A program made the translations under genes and the position numbers. From Portulaca oleracea (lineage: Eukaryota > Streptophyta > Magnoliopsida > Caryophyllales > Portulacaceae): a stretch of 64,000 nucleotides of DNA. Shown here piece by piece: positions 33,823-45,157 of this stretch; position 1 is the first letter of the stretch; each line of letters opens with the position of its first letter. The notes under the pieces are model-generated. The model was not told the origin of the DNA and did not search any database. It saw only the letters and a list, made by a program, of their open reading frames with translations. Location of the stretch: the NCBI GenBank assembly GCA_029582165.1, contig CM055875.1, forward strand, positions 3,279,501-3,343,500, read 5' to 3'.

Positions 33823-34797
33823 TGATGTATATTTGATAGCCATATACATCAAGGTCATCAAGGAAGACATCAAAGCCTAATCATGGGAAGTTACTTGTTA
33901 CTTACTGATGTAAATTTTGTCCCTAATACACATCATGGGAACCAAATACAAGCTTATATGGAAGAAGAGCTTCAATCACTCTCATCACTCTCAATAATGA
34001 ATGACTTCATCAAGTGCAATTCGATACTTTGCTCTATAACTCAAGATCTATGAAGCTATTGGGAAAGTCATCTTGGAGCCAAAGATAGATCATTCAAAGA
34101 GCTTTCAAATGGTTTTTGAATCTAGAAGATTGGAGAAGAATTGAGCAAGATATCAATGTTTCTTTCTAGCTATGTATATTTTGATTCTTTATGATGTCAT
34201 ATTTGTAATAGGTGATGTAAGCTAGAAATACTTGTAATCTTGATGTAGTGCACTACCAAGGGGCCTAGGAATACTATAAATAGACCCTTTGGGAGGCCTT
34301 TGTAATTCATCTCATAATCAATATCAAATACAAGTCTAAACACATTGTTGTTTTCTCTCTAGTTTTGGCGCTAGAATTGTGTCTTGTTGAGGCAAGTCAC
34401 GTGGAATCTCTTCTTCTATACTAAGATTGGCTATCTTAGTTGGTGATAGGAAGAGTTGGAAGATTCTTTGAAGTGGTGTGACTGTATCTTCAAGGGAGAA
34501 GCCATCGCCATCGCCATCGTCATTATCATTCGTTTGTTTATCATTCAATTTGGTGAGTTTCCAATTGTAATCGTTTGATTCTTTTTGTTATAAATTCATC
34601 CATATTCATTTCAAGCTTAAGATCAATCATAATCTTATGCTTCCACCCTTATTCCATTCGTCCATATTCATCAAACATTCGTCCATATACACGTTGAAAA
34701 CGACCATTCATGCATCGTTGTGTAATGTGATATTTCTTGGTTAAAAGATCCTTATATTGTTGTGTAATGTGATCTTTCTTGGTCTCATTATACATCA
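33823..34797 (+). repeat. 5' LTR of Gyp-5
   Basis: 975 bp from TGATGTATATTTGATAGCC to CTCATTATACATCA. A second head-like palindrome starts at 33906 (TGATGTAAATTTTGTCCC), so two LTR starts lie in tandem. The LTR is followed by AAAT and the primer-binding site. Confidence 0.88.
34275..34282 (+). promoter_or_regulatory. TATA box in Gyp-5 5' LTR
   Basis: TATAAATA inside ACTATAAATAGACCC. The same element is kept at equivalent places in the related LTRs (4272, 45558, 48840). Confidence 0.7.
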
Positions 34798-34801
34798 AAA
34801 T

Positions 34802-34814
34802 TGGTATCAGAGCC
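34802..34814 (+). other. Primer-binding site of Gyp-5
   Basis: TGGTATCAGAGCC, matching the initiator-Met tRNA 3' end, a few bases after the LTR. Confidence 0.88.
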
Positions 34815-35059
34815 TAGGAGATTGATTCTTGTGATTCTTGTACCATCTTTTTACAATGCTTTCCCCCACAAAATCAGCCCACAAAGTCGCCAACACACAT
34901 TCGCCATCACATCTCCATCACGTCCACAAAAAACTCCACAAAGAACCCCAAGACCCAAACACAATCCCATCAAACCAAAGCCTAAACAAAATCTCCACAT
35001 TACCCCAAAACCCAAACTGAGAGTCTTGCATATCTTTCTTCATCAAAGAATGATATTAC

Positions 35060-36432
35060 ATGGCGTGCGTGAGTTCTCTAATGGATTCACAAGATGATAT
35101 GCAACAAATGAAACAACAACTTGATTATCTCACCAAACAATTGGAGAAACTTATGCCCCTTCAAAAGGGAGGAGTACGAATTGAATTTGATTCACGTATG
35201 GTGAATCTTTATGATGTCAAGTATGAAACACAATATGAATGGAGTACATGTCCAAGGAAGGAGGACAGATTTGGTTTCAAAGAAGAGATACCGGAGTTCT
35301 ATGGGAGTCATGATCCGGAAGTATTCTTGGAATGGATGCATCAAGTTGAAAGGTTCTTTTATCTCAACGCCATCCATGATGACCTGAAGGTCAAAAGTGT
35401 TGCATTGAAGCTACAAAAGTTTGCTAGCAAATGGTTGTCAAGCAAGCAAAGCAAACGGCAATCAAGGGGTTTTTGCATTTTGGACCCCGAATTTTAGGGG
35501 TATTTACATTCTGAACCCTTAGTTTTCAACTTTAACATTTTGGACCCTAAAGTTTGTAGGCTGAATAAAAAAAGGACCTTAAAGTTTGTGGACTGAAGAA
35601 AAAGGCCCTTTCTTATTTTTTATTTTCCTCCCATATTTGAATTTATCTCCCGATTAACGTCAAACTTTAGGACTATGGTTAAAACTAATATTGAAGCTAT
35701 AATACACCTCTCTTATTCGTGTCGAGGTTACTTAGACCGTTGAGTACATGGTTTTAAGTAACTCCAACATGAATAAAAGAGGTTTATTATAACTTTAATA
35801 TCGGTTTTAACCTTAGTCTTGAAGTTTGATGTCAATCAGGAGAGAAATTCAAACATGGAAAGAAAAAGAAAAACGGGAAACGAGCTTTTTTTTCACCTCA
35901 CATTTTTCAGCCTGCAAACTTTAGGGTCCAAAAAGTTAAAGTTGAAAACTAAGGGTTCAGAATGTAAATACCCCTAAAATTCGGGGTCCAAAATGCAAAA
36001 AACCCCAGCAATCAAAGGGCCAAGATAAGATACGTTCATGGGTCCAAATGAATAAGAAGCTCCAAGAGAAGTTTCTGCCTCTTAACTATCTAAGTGACAA
36101 CATCAACAAGCTTCAAAGATTGGCCCAAGGGAGCAAAAGTGTGAAGGAATATACAAGGGAGTTCAAACGTCTACTACGGAAGTGTGATCTTAAGGAGGAG
36201 GATCCACTAACTTTGGTATGTTATCTAATTGGTCTTGATGATTATATTAGACATATTGTTGAATGACAATCATATAAAACTGTTGATGAATTAAGTTCTT
36301 TAGCTCTTGATGTTGAAGACAAAGGAGATGCTGTCATTGCCAAAGTTTAGGTCACATTGATTTGGAGTGTCCTAACAAGAAATAAGTGTCTTTGGTTGAG
36401 TACCAAACGTATGATAATGAATTATTTGAGGA
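35060..36432 (+). pseudogene. Gyp-5 gag, interrupted by a MITE
   Basis: An ATG at 35060 opens a frame with a coiled, Gln/Lys-rich start (DDMQQMKQQLDYLTKQLEKL) and the capsid motif FKEEIPEFYGSHDPEVFLEW. The Mutator MITE at 35466-36006 cuts it; gag resumes as NKKLQEKFLPLNYL and SVKEYTREFKRLLRKCDL. A TGA at 36264-36266 and a frame change precede the zinc knuckle near 36331-36372, which still reads CCHCQSLGHIDLEC with all ligands in place, although part of the linker before it is missing. The segment then reaches the solo LTR at 36433. Gag would form the virus-like particle; this copy cannot. Confidence 0.83.
35466..36006. mobile_element. Foldback MITE of Mutator type, 541 bp
   Basis: The ends are GGGGTTTTTGCATTTTGG and its inverse CCAAAATGCAAAAAACCCC. 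The first and last 100 bp are near-perfect inverted repeats and the similarity continues inward, so almost the whole element folds back on itself. GGCAATCAA (35457-35465) and AGCAATCAA (36007-36015) flank it, a 9-bp target duplication with one change, as expected for Mutator-like elements. It has no coding capacity and is inserted in Gyp-5 gag. Confidence 0.9.
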
Positions 36433-36484
36433 TAATGTATAATGTGATCAAGGATGATCACACTACACACGAATTCAGGATCTT

Positions 36485-37843
36485 TGATGGAGACCATCAC
36501 ACAGAACAGTCAGCAGCAGCAACTCCATCAGCAAAGGAGGCTTCCAAGGGATCTTGACCAGCAATTGCAGCAGCAGCAACCCAAGGAGGAGGAGTACTTG
36601 TTGCTTCACACAACTCAGCAGCTAGGAAAGCCTATCCAGCAGAAATAGCAGGCTTTCAAAGCCCATCACATACAGCAAGCCACTCAGCAGACTTCTCAGC
36701 AGTCCAAAGTTTCAGCAGGAGGTTCTTAGCATCACCAGTAGCCACCACACCACCAACAAGAACCATCCAGGCTTGTTACACCGCTGTAAAGCAAGCCTTG
36801 GCATTTGCAGCCACTCAGCCCATCAGCATTGGTCATCCAGACCAATTCCAGTTCAAAGAACAACGATCAAGCGGTGACTTTCAATGTTGTATCTCTTGAT
36901 TGAGGAAGTTTCAGCCAATGTTTCCTAGGAGTTCTTTGTTCCTTGCCATGTACTTTTCAAGTCCAAGCCAAGTCCCAGAATGATCAAACATGGCACGAGT
37001 AAGATTCAGAAGACAGAACAACCAATCCCAGCAGTGTTGTTTTTATCAGTTTTTCCAGAACCCAAGCTCTAGGCCTATATATTCTGATTTTTGATCACAC
37101 GGGTTATTTTGGTCTTTCCAGCATGACTATAACCTGTTGAGATTATTTCCAGGTTAGTGTTGGCGCGAGAATTACCTCAGTAAGTTTAGTTTTACCTCTT
37201 AGAAGAGGAAAGCCTCTCATTGGTCCATTTTGCCACCATTTGGGCATTTTGGTCCAATCAGAGCTTAGGTCAGTAATTTCCTTATATTTACTTACATTTT
37301 GTACTCGAGATCATTAGGATGTAATCATATGTATTATTTTCAGGCTTTGTAGCTTAGGATAATCTAGGGAGATTAGACAGAATGCTTATGCTTAAGCTGC
37401 TGTTGATCAAACTGATTAGTTTTCTTTATATTCTGATGTTTTCTATCAATGAAGGATATCTCAGTGTTCATTCAATAGTATTCTCGAGTGTCTTAGTACC
37501 TCTGAAAGTTTGTGAGTGTCCTATAACTCTCAATCTTGGTTCAATCAGTTCCTGTCACTGGAAATTGGCAAATCCAGCAAGTGTAAACTGAGCATGATCA
37601 TCCATGCTTTGGTGTATCTGTAAAGGCATGTATGTGAGAGTCCTTGCCCTTGATTGCAATTGTGGTGTGTCTGTATCAACTGTAAGCAAGCCTATCCCTT
37701 TTATTCTGTTGTTGGGTTGTCTTCTATTCCAGCTTGTTGCTTTCTATCATTTGTTGTAAGTTCAAGCATCCAGTTGTGTGTATGTGTGATTGTTTGGTGT
37801 GTTCTAGCTCAACACTCTGATCTTAGTGAGGTAGCATACATCA
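36485..37843 (+). repeat. 5' LTR of Gyp-6
   Basis: It runs from TGATGGAGACCATCAC to GGTAGCATACATCA, 1,359 bp. Its first 300 bp can be read as the Gln/Ala-rich end of the pol frame because the coding region overlaps the 3' LTR copy. Confidence 0.93.
37077..37084 (+). promoter_or_regulatory. TATA box in Gyp-6 5' LTR
   Basis: TATATATT in GGCCTATATATTCTG, repeated at the same offset in the 3' LTR (about 42974). Confidence 0.6.
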
Positions 37844-37846
37844 TCT

Positions 37847-37859
37847 TGGTATCAGAGCT
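37847..37859 (+). other. Primer-binding site of Gyp-6
   Basis: TGGTATCAGAGCT begins three bases after the LTR end, the initiator-Met tRNA type. Confidence 0.88.
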
Positions 37860-37899
37860 TTGTGTTCTATCTTGGGGTGTGTTTGCTTGTTTTAGTAAA

Positions 37900-38731
37900 A
37901 TGGCCGGAACTAGTAAAACACCACAGGAAGTCTTAGAACAAACCCTGAAAGAGAAGGAAGAAGTAGAACAAAAAATGAAATTTTTGAGTGAGCAGTTAAA
38001 TTACTATATGAGATTGCATAGGCATCAGTTGAATAAGGAGACTAATGATGAGATGGAGGAAGGAGAAGGTGAGAATCCTTTCAGTAGGACAGGGAGAGGA
38101 GGTCGAGGTCCTAGACCTACACCCAGGAGAAGGAAAAGGATAATAAGATCACCTAGAGTCAGTGAGCCTGAGGAAAACAGTGAGAGTGAAAGAGAAGTAA
38201 GAAGGGAAGATAGGAGGATTGAGAAACTTGATTTCAAGATTGATATACCTGAGTATGCAGGAGAACTAGACCCTGATATTTTCCTAGATTGGTTACAGAT
38301 AGTAGAAAGAGTCTTTGATTTGAAGGAGGTCTCAGAAGAAAACAAGGTGAAGTTAGTAGCCTTAAAGTTAAAAAAAATATGCTTCTACTTGGTGGACTAA
38401 TCTGCAGAGAAGGAGAATGGAGATTGGAGAGGCTAGAGTGAGTACTTGGCTTGAGATGAGGCAGAAGTGGAAGGAGAAGTTCCTTCCAGACAATTACATG
38501 AAGGAGAACTACAACAAGTTACAGCATTTTGTGCAGGGGAACATGTCAGTAGAAGAGTACACAAAGGAGTTTGAGCACTTGCTTTGGAAGTGTAATATGC
38601 AAGAGAATGAAGTGCAGACCTATATCAGGTACCTTGCAGGCATGAATGAAGGCATCAAAAACATTGTAGAGTTGCAGGTTTATGATTCCGTTGATGAGCT
38701 AAGTTCTCTGGCTCACAAAGTGGAACAATAG
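37900..38731 (+). pseudogene. Gyp-6 gag, N-terminal and capsid part
   Basis: The ATG at 37900 starts MAGTSKTPQEVLEQTLKEKE, a charged coiled-coil-like N-terminus, then an Arg/Gly-rich stretch and the capsid motifs IDIPEYAGELDPDIFLDWL and YMKENYNKLQHFVQGN. A run of eight A at about 38371-38378 breaks the frame; relatives continue as KYASTWW. The second part is open from 38417 to TAG 38729-38731, probably a CAG to TAG change in a run of Gln/Lys codons. The rest of gag (linker and knuckle) follows in the same frame. Gag builds the particle that holds RNA and the pol enzymes. The homopolymer frameshift could be real or a sequencing error. Confidence 0.88.
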
Positions 38732-41700
38732 AAGAAGTCTAGAGCAAAGGACTACAGCAGCAGCAGATATCCAGCCAAACCTTATGCACCAGCCAAGCCA
38801 AACCCTTACAAACCTTATAATGCCCCACAAATGACCTACCCACTCCCACTTCCACCTCAAACCAGAAATCCAGCTCCAGGACCCCCACAAAATCAGCCAC
38901 AAAATCCCCTACAAAGAACCCCAACCCCTATCAGCAGGCCTTATACAGAAAGAAGGTGTTTTAGGTGTCAAGGACTAGGGCACATTGCCTCAGAATGTCC
39001 AAACAAGAGAATGGTTACTCTTGCTGAGTACCAAGCAGCTTTGTTTATTAATCTTGAAAATGTGCAGGGAGAAGAACAGGAGTATGAAGAGCATGACCAT
39101 GACCATATCTATGATGATGAGGTTATAGAAGAAGGTCCAGATGAGGGAGAAATGCTTGTGATCAGAAGAGTCTTAAGCAGCTCAGCAATAGAGGAAGCAG
39201 AAGAGCAGAGGGAGAATATCTTTCATACAAGATGCACTCTTGGAGGGAAGGTATGCTCAGTGATAGTAGACAGTGGGAGTTGTACCAATGCAACTTCTAG
39301 CACCATGGTGAAGAAGTTAAGCCTGGCCACCAAGCCCCACCCAACTCCATATACCATCCAGTGGCTCAGTTCAGGCAAAGGTATCAAAGTTTCTACTAGA
39401 TTCCTTGTTGCTTTTTCAATTGGTCAATCATACAAAGATGAGGTTTGGTGTGATGTCTTACCTATGGATCCATGCCATTTGCTTTTGGGTCGACCTTGGT
39501 TGTATGATAGATCAGTGAACCACTGTGGAAGAGCTAATACCTATACCCTGACCCTAAACCACAGAAAGATTGTGCTAACCCCCATGAAACCCTCACAGTT
39601 AACCAAAAAAGCCAAAACCTTATGTCTTGAACCTAGTCTTGATGTGTTGCTTCTATTTGATCATCATGAGTTTAGCACACAGAAGGACTTGATCCTTTTA
39701 GACCTTGAAGAACTCTTAGCACCACAAAATGACCACCCTTTATTCCTACCTTTACTTCAACAGTTTCAGCATGTATTTCCTGATGAAATGCCACCTGGTT
39801 TGCCACCTAAAAGGGATATCCAGCACAAAATTGATTTAGTGCCTGGATCAGTGTTACCTAATAAGCCAACTTATAGGATGACACCAGCAGATACCAATGA
39901 GATACAGAGGCAGGTAGATGAGTTATTTGAGAAAGGAATGATTAGGGAGAGTCTAAGTCCATGTGCAGTCCCAGCCTTGTTAGTGCCTAAGAAAGATGGA
40001 AGCCAAAGAATGTGTATTGATTGTAGGGCTATTAACAAGATCACAATCAAGTATAGGTACCCTATACCTAGACTTGAAGACATGTTGGATGAGTTACATG
40101 GGTCAGCAGTCTTTTCTAAGATTGATTTGAGGAGTGGATACTGCCAGATAAGGATCTATGAGGGAGATGAGTGGAAAATAGCATTTAAGACCAAGGGACG
40201 GTTGTTTGAATGGTTGGTCATGCCTTTTGGTCTCACTAATGCCCCATCTACATTCATGAGACTCATGAATCAGGTCCTTAAGCCACACATAGGCAAGAGT
40301 GTTGTTGTATACTTTGATGATATTCTTGTCTATAGCAGGTCTGAGCAAGAGCATGTGAAGCATTTGCAGGAGGTTTAAACCATTTTAAGCAGGGAGGAGT
40401 TATTTGGGAATCTCAACAAGTGTCACTTCTTTACATCCCAAGTGAACTTCTTGGGGTACATTGTTACAGCAGCAGGTATTCAGGTTGATAATGAGAAGAT
40501 TCAAGCAATCAGGGAGTGGCCTGTGCCCACTTCTATTCATCAAGTCAGGAGCTTCCATGGCTTGGCTTCATTTTACATGAGATTTGTCAAGAATTTCAGC
40601 ACCATCCTAGCACCAATGACTGAAATGGTGAAAGGGAAGTCATTTATTTGGACAGCATCAGCCCAGAAAGCCTTTGAAGAAGTCAAAGAAAGGCTCACTT
40701 CAGCACCAGTCCTAGCATTACCCAGCTTCAGCAAAATTTTTGAAGTAGAATGTGATGCTTCAGGAGTTGGCATAGGAGCAGTATTGACCCAGGAGGGCAA
40801 GCCAGTTGCCTACTTCAGTGAAAAGTTAAATGATGCCAAGAAGAAATAGAGCACCTGTGATAAAGAATTCTATGCCATCATCACAGCTCTTCAACACTGG
40901 AGGCACTACCTTATTGGAGCAGAGTTCATACTTCACAGTGATCATGAGGCCTTGAAGTTTATTCAAGGGCAGCACAAGCTCAACACTAGGCATGCTGCTT
41001 GGGTCGTGTATATGCAGCAGTTTCACTTCATGATCCACAACAAATCAGGAGTGCTAAAGAAAGGAGCAGATGCATTGAGTAGAAGGTACATGTTGCTTCA
41101 CATGCTTGATTCTAGAATTATTGGTTTTGAGCATTTGAAAGTTTTGTATCAGGAGGATGGAGATTTTAAGCAGATGTACCGGAAGTGTCAGCAGCAATCC
41201 CAGGGTCTGTACCACATAGACCAGGGATATTTGTTCAAAGGAAGTAGGTTGTGTGTCCCTAAGAGCAGTTTCAGAGAACTATTGATCACAGAAGTCCATG
41301 GAGGGAGTTTAGCAGGGCATTTTGTAGTTGAGAAAACATTATTGATGTTGCGAGAGCATTACAGTTGGCCAAAGATGAGGAAAGATGTGGAGCATCTATT
41401 GAAGAGGTGCAACGTCTGACAGTTGGCAAAGTCCCACAGCCTACCCCAAGGCTTATACACACCATTGCCAGTTCCCAGCAGCCCTTGGGAAGATGTAAGC
41501 CTTGATTTCATTGTAGGTTTGCAAAGAACTCAGAGAGGGAAGGATTCAATCATGGTGGTGGTTGATAGATTCTCAAAGATGGCACATTTCATCCCATGCC
41601 ACACCACTATTGATGCCACCAAAGTTGCTGAATTATTCTTCTAAGAAATTGTTAGATTGCATGGAGTGCCAAGAACAATGGTATCTGACAGGGATACCAA

Positions 41701-42682
41701 GTTTTTGAGCCATTTTTGGGTCATTCTATGGAAGAAACTGGGCACCCAGCTCAAGTACAACACCACTTGCCACCCACAAACTGATGGCCAGACAGAGGTT
41801 ACTAATAGAACACTTGGAGTCCTATTGAGAGCACTGATCCACAAAAAGAAAGCAGGATGGGATACTCTATTACCCCATGCTGAGTTTGCTTACAACAAAG
41901 CACCATCCAAGGCCACAGGCTACTCTCCATTCCAAGTAGTCTATGGTAAAAATCCAATTTCCCATTTGGATTTAGTTCCACTAACTACTTGTGTCAAATT
42001 TAGTTTTGAAGCAGGTAAAAGAGCAGATCAAATCAAGGAGATTCATCAGCAAGTAAAGGAGAGAATTGCCAAATATACTGAACAGGTGTCTACTTCAGCA
42101 AACAAGCATAGTAAGAAGGTGACCTTCCAGCCAGGAGATCTAGTTTGGATCAACCTCAGGAAGGGCAGGTTCCCCAGCAAAAGAAAAGGCAAGCTATTAC
42201 CAAGAGCAGATGGACCCTTTGAAGTGCTTGAAAGAATTGGAGATAATGCCTACAAATTGGATCTATCTGAAGAGTATGGAGGCTCAGCAACATTCAATGT
42301 AGCAGATCTACGACTATACTATCCAGCAGATGAAGACCTTACAAGTTTGAGGACAAACTTTCCTCAACCTAGGGAGGATGATGGAGACCATGACAAAGAA
42401 CAGTCAGAAGCAGCAACTCCATCAGCAAAGGAGGCTTCCAAGGGATCTTCACCAGCAATTGCAGCAGCAGCAACCCAAGGAGGAGGAGTACTTGTTGCTT
42501 CACACAACTCAGCAGCTAGGAAAGCCTATCCAACAGAAACAACAGGCTTTCAAAGCCCAGCACATACAGCAAGCCACTCAGCAGACTTCTCAGCAGCCCA
42601 AAGTTCTAGGAGGAGGTTCTTAACATCACCAGCTGCCACCATACCACCAACAGCAACATCCAGGCTTGTTACACCATTGTAA
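38732..42682 (+). pseudogene. Gyp-6 gag linker, protease, RT, RNase H and integrase
   Basis: One frame with stops at 40376-40378, 40847-40849, 41417-41419 and 41642-41644. In order: intact zinc knuckle CFRCQGLGHIASEC (38957-38998); protease VIVDSGSCTNATS with Asp at 39269; RT with [20 protein letters not shown] and YFDDILVYS near 40310; RNase H with [16 protein letters not shown] and LHSDHEALKF; integrase HHCC with HGGSLAGHF and a stop replacing the last Cys; and the core [27 protein letters not shown] and [12 protein letters not shown]. The C-terminus ATFNVADLRLYYPADEDL is not a chromodomain. The frame then crosses the LTR start at 42379 and goes on for about 100 codons to 42682. This coding overlap is shared with Gyp-1 and Gyp-2 and is a reported trait of CRM-type elements. 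Confidence 0.92.
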
Positions 42683-43740
42683 AGCAAGCCCTAGAATTTG
42701 CAGCCACTCAGCGCATCAGCATTGGTCATCGAGACCAATTCCAGTTCCCAGCAGCAACAATCCAAGCAACTGATTTTCTCAATGTTGTATCTCTTAATTG
42801 AGGAAGTTCCAGCCAATGTTTCCTAGGAGTTTTTTGTTCCTTGCCATGTCCTTTTCAAGTACAAGCCAAGTCCCAGCATGATCAAACATGGCACGAGTAA
42901 GATTCAGAAGACAAAACAACCAATCCCAGTAGGGTAGTTTTTATCAGTTTTTCCAGAACCCCAGCTCTGGGCCTATATATTCTGATTTTTGATCACAGGG
43001 GTTATTTTGGTCTTTCCAACATGACTTTAACCTGTTGAGATTATTTCCAGGTTAGTGTTGGCGCGCGAATTACCTTAGTAAGTTTAGTTTTACCCCTTAG
43101 AAGAGGAAAGCCTCTCATTGGTCCATTTTGCAACCCTTTGGGCATTTGGTCCAATCAAAGCTTAGCTCAGTAATTTCCTTTTATTTTCTTACATTTTGTA
43201 CTCGAGATCACTAGGATGTAATCATATGTATTACTTTTAGGCTTTGTAGCTTAGGATAATCTAGGGAGATTAGACAGAATGCTTATGCTTAAGCAACTGC
43301 TAATCAAACTTATTTGTTTTCTTTATGTTCTGAAGTTTTCTATCAATGAAGGGTATCTCAGTGTTCATTCAATAGTATTTTCGAGTGTCTTAGTACCTCT
43401 GAAAGTTTGTGAGTGTCCTATAACTCTCAATCTTGGTTCAATCAGTTCCTGTCACTGGAAATTGGCAAATCCAGCAAGTGTAAACTGAGCTTGATCATCC
43501 ATGCTTTGGTGTATCTATAGAGGCATGTATGTGAGAGTCCTTGCCCTTGATTGCAGTTGTGGTGTGTCTGTATCAACTGTAAGCAAGCCTATCCCTTTGA
43601 TTCTGTTGTTGGGTTGTCTTCTATTCCAGCTTGTTGCTTTCTATCAGTTGTTGTAAGTTCAAGCATCCAGCTGTGTGTATGTGTGACTGTATGGTGTATT
43701 CTAGCTCAACACTTTGATCTTAGTGAGGTAGCATACATCA
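42379..43740 (+). repeat. 3' LTR of Gyp-6
   Basis: 1,362 bp, TGATGGAGACCATGAC to GGTAGCATACATCA, after the purine tract CCTAGGGAGGA (42368-42378). It differs from the 5' LTR by scattered substitutions and a few indels. Confidence 0.93.
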
Positions 43741-44547
43741 ATCTTTATGAACAAGATGAGAATCTTCCTTCTCAAAGTTCTTAAAGATCAACCAAATTGA
43801 ATGAAAGAAGATGGAAAACGAAACAAAGATGAATGGAATTCGTTTACCAAGATGATCAATTGAATGATGAACGAATGTTGAATGATTGATGAACGATGGA
43901 ATGAATGATAATGGCTTTGAAGACATCTACGGAGATATAGACACACCACTCCAAGACTTCTCCAATTCTACCTTTCACTTCCAAGGGGCGCCAACCCTAG
44001 GCTAGAAGTAGGGATAGGACGATTACTCCCTCAAGAGAATCGAAAACTAGCACAAAAGCTAGAGAGAAAACAACATCATGTGTGTTTGATTTGTATTTGA
44101 TATATTGAATGAATGTGTTTACAAGGCCAACCAAGGGGTCTATTTATAGTAAATGAGAGGCCCCCTTGCTGTGTACAATGAAAGAAATACAAGGCATCTA
44201 GCTTACAGCGTCTAATACAAGTGTGACATCATAAAGAAACAAATGTACATAAGCTAGATTAAAACAATGATAACTTGCTCATTTCTCTTCCAAACTTCAA
44301 GATTCAAAAACCATTGGAAAGCTCCTTTGATGTAGAACAATGGCTCTAGGATGGCTTTCACAATATCTTCATGGTTCTTGAGATATAGAGCAAATTACTG
44401 AGCTACCCTTGATGAAGTCGTTCAAACGTGAGAGAAACATGAGTGAATGGAGCTCCTTTTCCATGTAATCGAGTATTTGGCTCCCATGATGTATATTTGA
44501 TGTCTTCCTTGATGACCTTGATGTAGTTGGCTATCAAATATACATCA

Positions 44548-45157
44548 GAGGACGAAAATGTAGTAGAAGAGGAGTATGTAGAAGAATTGAATGTGGCAAA
44601 GAGAGCCTTGAAAGAAGTATGTGTGTGGAATGAACATCAACAAAGAGAGTGCAAGATCTCTCATTGTACCAACAAAGGAGAAGTATGTTTATTGATCAAA
44701 GAAGGAGAAATTTGTGCCTTCTATGGTTACATTGACGCCCCTACAACAATGATCCACACGTTAAGCTTGGAGAGCTATTCACGCCCTACACAATGGCTAA
44801 GCCATGACAAAGACATTCATGAGGATCCATGAAGTTTAGTAAGTCTTTCCATTTACAAGAATTGTAGAGATTCATTATGGTGTGATATTACTTTTATGGA
44901 TACTTGTCATAGTTTGTTGGAAAGACCAAAGTTGCTTGATAGGAATATCATGCATCAAGAGACATCTCTACTTCCATCTTATACCACACGGCCAAAGGAG
45001 AATAAGAGCAACATTGTGACACTTATGGAGAATGAGTATCATGAATTTGGAGAGCAAAAGAGCCTTATTCTTGTTCAATTGGACGGAAGCAAAACGACCT
45101 CAGCAAATGTTCGTTCACTCTTGAAATCTCTTGTGGAACGTTTCTCTCATATGTTCC
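44548..45157 (+). pseudogene. Gyp-5 protease remnant
   Basis: The frame continues that of the gag end at 36432 once the solo LTR and one GAGGA copy are removed. It shows the usual landmarks in eroded form: EEEYVEELNVAKRALKEVC, CTNKGEVCLLIKEGEICA at the active site, TQWLSHDKD, then a TGA at 44830 and WCDITFMDTCHSLLERPKLL. The catalytic Asp of D-[S/T/G]-G is not there (the site reads IKEGE), so no protease activity is possible. It ends at LVERFSHMF where the next solo LTR sits. A frame of 101 codons (44527-44832) begins in the solo LTR and is not a real start. Confidence 0.82.

Larger units (their letters stand above)
36485..43740 (+). mobile_element. Gyp-6: nearly complete Ty3/gypsy element, 7,256 bp
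   Basis: Both LTRs, PBS, gag-pol and purine tract are present. ATCTT flanks it (36480-36484 and 43741-43745), a perfect 5-bp duplication. Gag-pol carries one frameshift and five in-frame stops, yet all domains are present and the catalytic motifs are intact. That makes it one of the younger elements here, though not active. Confidence 0.95.
36433..44547 (-). mobile_element. Solo LTR in minus orientation, split by Gyp-6
   Basis: Its parts are 36433-36484 and 43746-44547, together about 850 bp. It starts TAATGTATAATG (usual TGATG) and ends AAATATACATCA. GAGGA flanks it on both sides (36428-36432 and 44548-44552), a perfect duplication, and the Gyp-5 reading frame continues across it. Gyp-6 lies inside with its own duplication. 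Confidence 0.9.

Noticed and set aside
34801..34814. tRNA gene suspected from the TGGTATCAGAGCC match
   Set aside because: Only the 13-base primer-binding complement is present, directly after an LTR; no cloverleaf follows.
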